DNA of 9,044 nucleotides, taken from JAGVJT01 sp964471225. GTDB lineage: Bacteria; Pseudomonadota; Gammaproteobacteria; Legionellales; Legionellaceae. Positions 6,010 through 9,044 of this stretch are shown here, one piece after another; positions within the stretch are counted from its first letter, which is position 1, and the number at the start of each line of letters is the position of its first letter. Location: the NCBI GenBank assembly GCA_964471225.1, contig CAYYEZ010000060.1, positions 1 through 9,044 on the forward strand, read 5' to 3'. A program made the translations under genes and the position numbers. The notes beneath the pieces are model-generated. The model made no database searches and was not told the origin of the DNA. It worked only from the letters and a program-made list of their open reading frames with translations.

Positions 6010-6747
6010 ATGATAAAAAAAATTTTTTGCCTTCTGGCGAGTGAGTTATTAGCAGTGCAAGTACAAGCTGCAAGCCCTATCTCATCCAATATAAATAACA
6101 TCGTTGCGCTCACTGCAGGACCAGCTTGGTATCAAGCAGGAAAAACTCAGAGCATTCGTCTTCAACCTAACTTTGAAAATACGTACAGCGCTCATCAATC
6201 GACACAAACCTTAGTAAGCAGCGAACTTTTTTTAGGATTGGGACGTGATTTTCAGGACAAAGGATTCGGTGAAATAGGTATCGCGCTCGCTGTAACAAAT
6301 AGCGCACAACTACAAGGACGAATATGGGAGACAGGTGATCCACAATTTGACAATTATGATTATCAATATCGTATCAAGCATCAACATGTGGCTGCAAAAG
6401 CGAAATGGCTTTGTTCAAATTGGACTAAATTTTTTTTCCCTTACCTTACCGCAAGTATCGGTGTCGCTCAAAATACAGCTTATCATTTCACACAAACCCC
6501 TTTACTTTATGAAGCGTTACCTATTGCAGGCTTTCAAAATCGCACACTCACGGCATTAACCTATGCTTTGGGTGCAGGTATTGATAAACAACTTAATACA
6601 CACTGGCACGCTGGTGTAGGTTATCAAGTCAATTCATGGGGAAAATCAGCACTCGGACGCACCCCTACACAAACAACAAGTAGTGGACTCCAACTTTCAA
6701 ACTTATATACACAACAATTAGAGTTTACTTTGAGCTATCTTTTATAG
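6010..6747 (+). CDS. Outer-membrane beta-barrel protein of the Legionellales type
   Basis: This 245-residue protein has a signal peptide (MIKKIF, hydrophobic CLLASELLAV, cleavage after VQA20) and a mature part of alternating-residue beta strands, such as SSELFLGLGR (70-79), GEIGIALAVT (87-96) and HAGVGYQVNSW (200-210), ending in an aromatic/hydrophobic strand LEFTLSYLL (237-245). The stretch QGRIWETGDPQFDNYDYQY (102-120) followed by KHQHVAAKAKWL (123-134) matches a barrel family I recall as abundant in Legionella and Coxiella, with 'IWxDADPQFNNYxY' signatures. Role is unknown, probably a small porin or adhesin-like surface protein. The ribosome-binding site is odd: the good AGAGGA (5985-5990) is 19 nt from this ATG and lies closer to another ATG at 5994 that opens a 16-codon frame. 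The stop is 12 nt before the next gene, suggesting co-transcription. Confidence 0.85.
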   Translation: MIKKIFCLLASELLAVQVQAASPISSNINNIVALTAGPAWYQAGKTQSIRLQPNFENTYSAHQSTQTLVSSELFLGLGRDFQDKGFGEIGIALAVTNSAQLQGRIWETGDPQFDNYDYQYRIKHQHVAAKAKWLCSNWTKFFFPYLTASIGVAQNTAYHFTQTPLLYEALPIAGFQNRTLTALTYALGAGIDKQLNTHWHAGVGYQVNSWGKSALGRTPTQTTSSGLQLSNLYTQQLEFTLSYLL

Positions 6748-6759
6748 GGCAAGCTACCA

Positions 6760-8394
6760 ATGAATGAACGACGTCATCAATTTCACCACCTAATTGCCAT
6801 CCTATTTTTTGCTGTAGCAAGCACTTCTTTTTCTAGCACACCACTCCTCAATATCGCTCCGATCACACCCTTACCTTCGCAAATTTCAAATAATGGAACA
6901 AATATTGCAGTCATTTATGAGGTTAAAAATAACACACAAAATGCTTCTCTGATGCAATTCGTCATGACCCCCATCCCTGGTGTCACGCAAGTTGTAGACT
7001 CGACAGGAGTTTGTAATACAGCAACCACATCATCCTCTTGTTTGCTGTATTTGATCTTCAATGGTAGCCAAACGCCCCTATCACTTCAAGGAGGACCAAT
7101 TCTCACAACAAGCTCGACAAGTACGCAACCTAGTCCAAGCAACAGTTTAAAATTCACCACAGCATCAGCAGATGCCGAAGTGAATAACGCATGGATTAGC
7201 GTTCTGATTGAACAAGATCCCGCACCAAGCGCTACAGGCACCCCACCCAATGATTTAACGACATATATCAAAAAAATTCAAAAGTTAGCGCCTAATTTAC
7301 AACAATTCCATGTCCGAATTACACCCGCACCTTTCAAGACAGGCTCTCCTGCCTATCAACAATATGCTGATGTCGTGACGGCAATCCGAGCCGCGTACAG
7401 CACAACACCTCTTATTATTGGATTCCACCCGGACAACAGTATGACTCAGGACAGTTGTACTGGCTGGGGATGCGACCCCACAGCTTGTGCTCTGCCGCCG
7501 GCTCAATGGAGCTTGACACAACTTACCTGCATGCTAAACGCCAGTATTCAAACAATGAACGCCATTACAGCCCTCCTGCCTCCAGGAAAAGGTTTTGATA
7601 CGTTTTCTATCGAGCAAAGTTACGTCGAGCCGGCAGAATCCTGCCCACTACCGTCCCCACCACCAGCGCAGCCACCGGCATGCCTGCAACAGATTAAAGC
7701 TTGCTTGTGCCCAGAAGGAACGCAAACACAAAATGGAACGCCCTGTCCAACCGTCAACTCCTATAGCTGCCTTACAGGCGTCACGCTCGCCTCACCAAGC
7801 GTCACATTTGGGGATGTATTGGGTAGTTACGGAAGCTCAGACTTGTATGGACCTACTGCATTGGATTTTGGCTACCCTCAATATTACAACTTAGGAAAAA
7901 AAATCATTTCTGACTACGATGCACTCATTTCAGGAGGATATTTCCCAAGCATGAGCACAACTTGCCAACCAGCACCTTACCCTAAACCACTTTATGTCGT
8001 CGACGTCGACACCCCAGGATCATACGCGCCAGAAATACCCTGCCACACACCAGGACAAGTAGATGCTGCCAATATCTATACGATTCCCAGTGCATCAGCA
8101 CCCAATGTCGCATTGGCTAGTAATTATCTCGCATTTGTAATGACGCAATATCCGCCTATTCAAGAATCTATACCAACTAATGGTGCGACGGTTTACATTA
8201 CATTATCTGGTGAGCCAAATATTTTAGGGGCACCAGGGTGGTCTTTAGCAAACCTATATCAGCTGAATTATAATCTAGGTATTAATTTTCTTTATCTTCA
8301 AAAACTGTATCCCAAACTCTTTCCGAATGGCATCCCAACGATGCAATACGCTATTTGGAATTTTGCGAGTATGTTGAATCAGATTTCACTTTAA
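6760..8394 (+). CDS. Secreted Ig-like plus putative barrel protein, function unknown
   Basis: This 544-residue product has a signal peptide (MNERRHQFHH, core LIAILFFAVA 11-20, cleavage near SFS25). Residues 28-135 look like the Ig-like domain repeated in many Legionella surface proteins: VIYEVKNNTQ (51-60), FVMTPIPGVTQV (67-78), GVC...SSCLLY (83-97), NGSQ (101-104), LQGGP (109-113) and QPSPSNSL (123-130). The second Cys pair usual near GGPxxC...CYQPS is missing. Residues 140-544 alternate strands and helices. FDTFSIEQ (279-286), FGYPQYYNLG (370-379) and MQYAIWNF (528-535) recall strands beta4, beta6 and beta8 of GH18 barrels, but the DxxDxDxE aspartates are absent. A Pro/Cys-rich insert (291-338) interrupts the barrel. 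AGGG at 6746-6749 is 10 nt before the ATG. The pairing with a chitinase across a shared promoter region suggests a cell-surface or extracellular role; enzymatic activity is unproven. Confidence 0.8.
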   Translation: MNERRHQFHHLIAILFFAVASTSFSSTPLLNIAPITPLPSQISNNGTNIAVIYEVKNNTQNASLMQFVMTPIPGVTQVVDSTGVCNTATTSSSCLLYLIFNGSQTPLSLQGGPILTTSSTSTQPSPSNSLKFTTASADAEVNNAWISVLIEQDPAPSATGTPPNDLTTYIKKIQKLAPNLQQFHVRITPAPFKTGSPAYQQYADVVTAIRAAYSTTPLIIGFHPDNSMTQDSCTGWGCDPTACALPPAQWSLTQLTCMLNASIQTMNAITALLPPGKGFDTFSIEQSYVEPAESCPLPSPPPAQPPACLQQIKACLCPEGTQTQNGTPCPTVNSYSCLTGVTLASPSVTFGDVLGSYGSSDLYGPTALDFGYPQYYNLGKKIISDYDALISGGYFPSMSTTCQPAPYPKPLYVVDVDTPGSYAPEIPCHTPGQVDAANIYTIPSASAPNVALASNYLAFVMTQYPPIQESIPTNGATVYITLSGEPNILGAPGWSLANLYQLNYNLGINFLYLQKLYPKLFPNGIPTMQYAIWNFASMLNQISL

Positions 8395-8400
8395 CACACT

Positions 8401-8426
8401 GAAATAGAGACTTTTTATTTCTTTTT
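8401..8426 (+). terminator. Possible AT-rich terminator after the secreted-protein gene
   Basis: GAAATA (8401-8406) pairs with TATTTC (8416-8421), followed immediately by TTTTT (8422-8426), 6 nt after the upstream stop codon. The stem is AT-rich and short, so it is weak. It overlaps the last codons (Lys-rich) of the convergent gene at 8415-8744. Confidence 0.35.
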
Positions 8427-8744
8427 GGAAGAGACATTGACAATCACGGGACTCGAAAAGCTATAGATAGCATCTGCATCCGTATAATCTATATTGGGAT
8501 CTTTTTCTGAGTCTTGTGGAAAGATTTTTCTCTTTTTTTCATAAGCATCTCTGTTGCAGGAGAAATAGAAATGATAGTTAATCATTACTAGAGCTTTAGG
8601 GTTGATCTTGGCTATCGAAGCCCGTTCTAATTGTCGTTCACAAAATAATACTTGGTATACCGTGATGATGCCGTTTTTTTTAGTTCTGAAATGACGGTAT
8701 TCGAGCACCCTCACGGTATCACAAATACCATCATTTAATGCCAT
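8415..8744 (-). CDS. Small hypothetical protein, 109 residues
   Basis: The frame begins directly after a TAG at MALNDGICDTVRVLEYRHF and ends in VIVNVSSKKK. No signal peptide or membrane span is evident. The middle, ITVYQVLFCE (27-36) and ALVMINYHFYF (51-61), looks like two beta strands, with C8, C35 and C63 scattered. The region after 64 is charged (RDAYEKKRKIF). The ribosome-binding site is weak (AGAGAA about 10 nt upstream). I do not recognise a family. It is convergent with the secreted-protein gene, with a 20-nt gap, and divergent from the open frame running off the right edge. Its lower-complexity tail and modest start signals leave some doubt that it is expressed. Confidence 0.55.
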   Translation of the reverse strand: MALNDGICDTVRVLEYRHFRTKKNGIITVYQVLFCERQLERASIAKINPKALVMINYHFYFSCNRDAYEKKRKIFPQDSEKDPNIDYTDADAIYSFSSPVIVNVSSKKK

Positions 8745-8780
8745 TTCAATGATTCTCTATTACGAGAATACAGCAGCTAA

Positions 8781-9044
8781 AAGGTGCCGTACTCGTTCTT
8801 ACATTTGTATTTATGCTCTCCTGTCGTATTTGTGCCAAATATAATCACCATTGCTTCTTTACAAGCTGCAATTATCCCCATTCAGCTCACAAATTCCGGA
8901 GCACGACGTCTTGCAGATGTTGCCCTGACATCGTTTGATTATTTTGGGGGGAGAAAAACAGCATATTCGAACTTCGATGATAAGTTTCTCTGCGTATCTG
9001 ATGATGCCGTGAAACAGATTGGGGCATCATCAGCACATGCGATG
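8781..9044 (+). pseudogene. Open frame running off the right edge, possibly a frameshifted secreted-protein gene
   Basis: The frame from 8781, just after a TAA at 8778-8780, stays open to the window edge (88 codons). It encodes IITIASLQAAIIPIQLTNSG then ARRLADVALTSFDYFGGRK, strand-rich and resembling an N-terminal domain of a secreted Legionella protein. It has no convincing start: only GTG 8784 or 8832, without a suitable ribosome-binding site. In the neighbouring frame (8759-8840) lies a signal-peptide-like stretch LKGAVLVLTFVFMLSCRICA that would fit as the missing N-terminus. A +1/-1 shift between about 8820 and 8850 would join them, so the gene may be broken. Alternatively this is an intact gene with an unusual start. 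The rest lies outside the window. Confidence 0.4.

Noticed and set aside
7595..7894. 99-residue plus-strand frame inside the secreted-protein gene
   Set aside because: It is an out-of-frame shadow with His/Arg/Gln-rich, protein-unlike composition.
1..9044. CRISPR array, insertion sequence or prophage gene
   Set aside because: No regularly spaced repeats, transposase motifs or phage-type genes were seen; only the short palindrome and repeat relic at 1151-1428.

Overview
The window looks like chromosomal DNA from a Legionella or close Legionellales relative. It is AT-rich. It carries a subclass B3 metallo-beta-lactamase very close to L. gormanii FEZ-1, an outer-membrane barrel with the Legionellales signature 'IWETGDPQFDNY', a secreted protein whose N-terminal domain matches an Ig-like unit common in Legionella surface proteins, and a SET-domain protein with features of a translocated effector. 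All family calls are from memory of motifs; no search was run.

Layout. Bases 1-113 hold the 3' end of an unidentified gene. A promoter and tRNA-Phe(GAA) follow at 131-245. The FEZ-like lactamase (278-1150, +) starts only 32 nt after the tRNA. Bases 1151-1442 have no convincing gene but contain a degenerate dispersed repeat and a long palindrome. A small unknown gene (1443-1697, -) is divergent from the SET-domain gene (1861-3513, +). A tautomerase/CHMI-like gene (3569-3949, -) is convergent with the SET gene. A 60-residue peptide gene (4119-4301, +) resembles a RiPP precursor. It is convergent with a secreted GH18 chitinase (4327-5829, -).

The chitinase shares a 180-bp intergenic region, with two dyads, with a divergent two-gene unit. 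That unit encodes an outer-membrane barrel (6010-6747) and, 12 nt later, a 544-residue secreted protein (6760-8394). The second protein may contain a degenerate GH18-like barrel. A small unknown gene (8415-8744, -) and an open frame running off the right edge (8781-9044, +, possibly frameshifted) close the window.

Functionally there are three themes: a periplasmic beta-lactamase next to a tRNA; a probable host-chromatin or host-protein methyltransferase effector; and a divergent cell-envelope/secretion locus built around a chitinase. The least explained items are the orphan RiPP-like peptide, the non-canonical barrel protein, and the broken-looking frame at the right edge.
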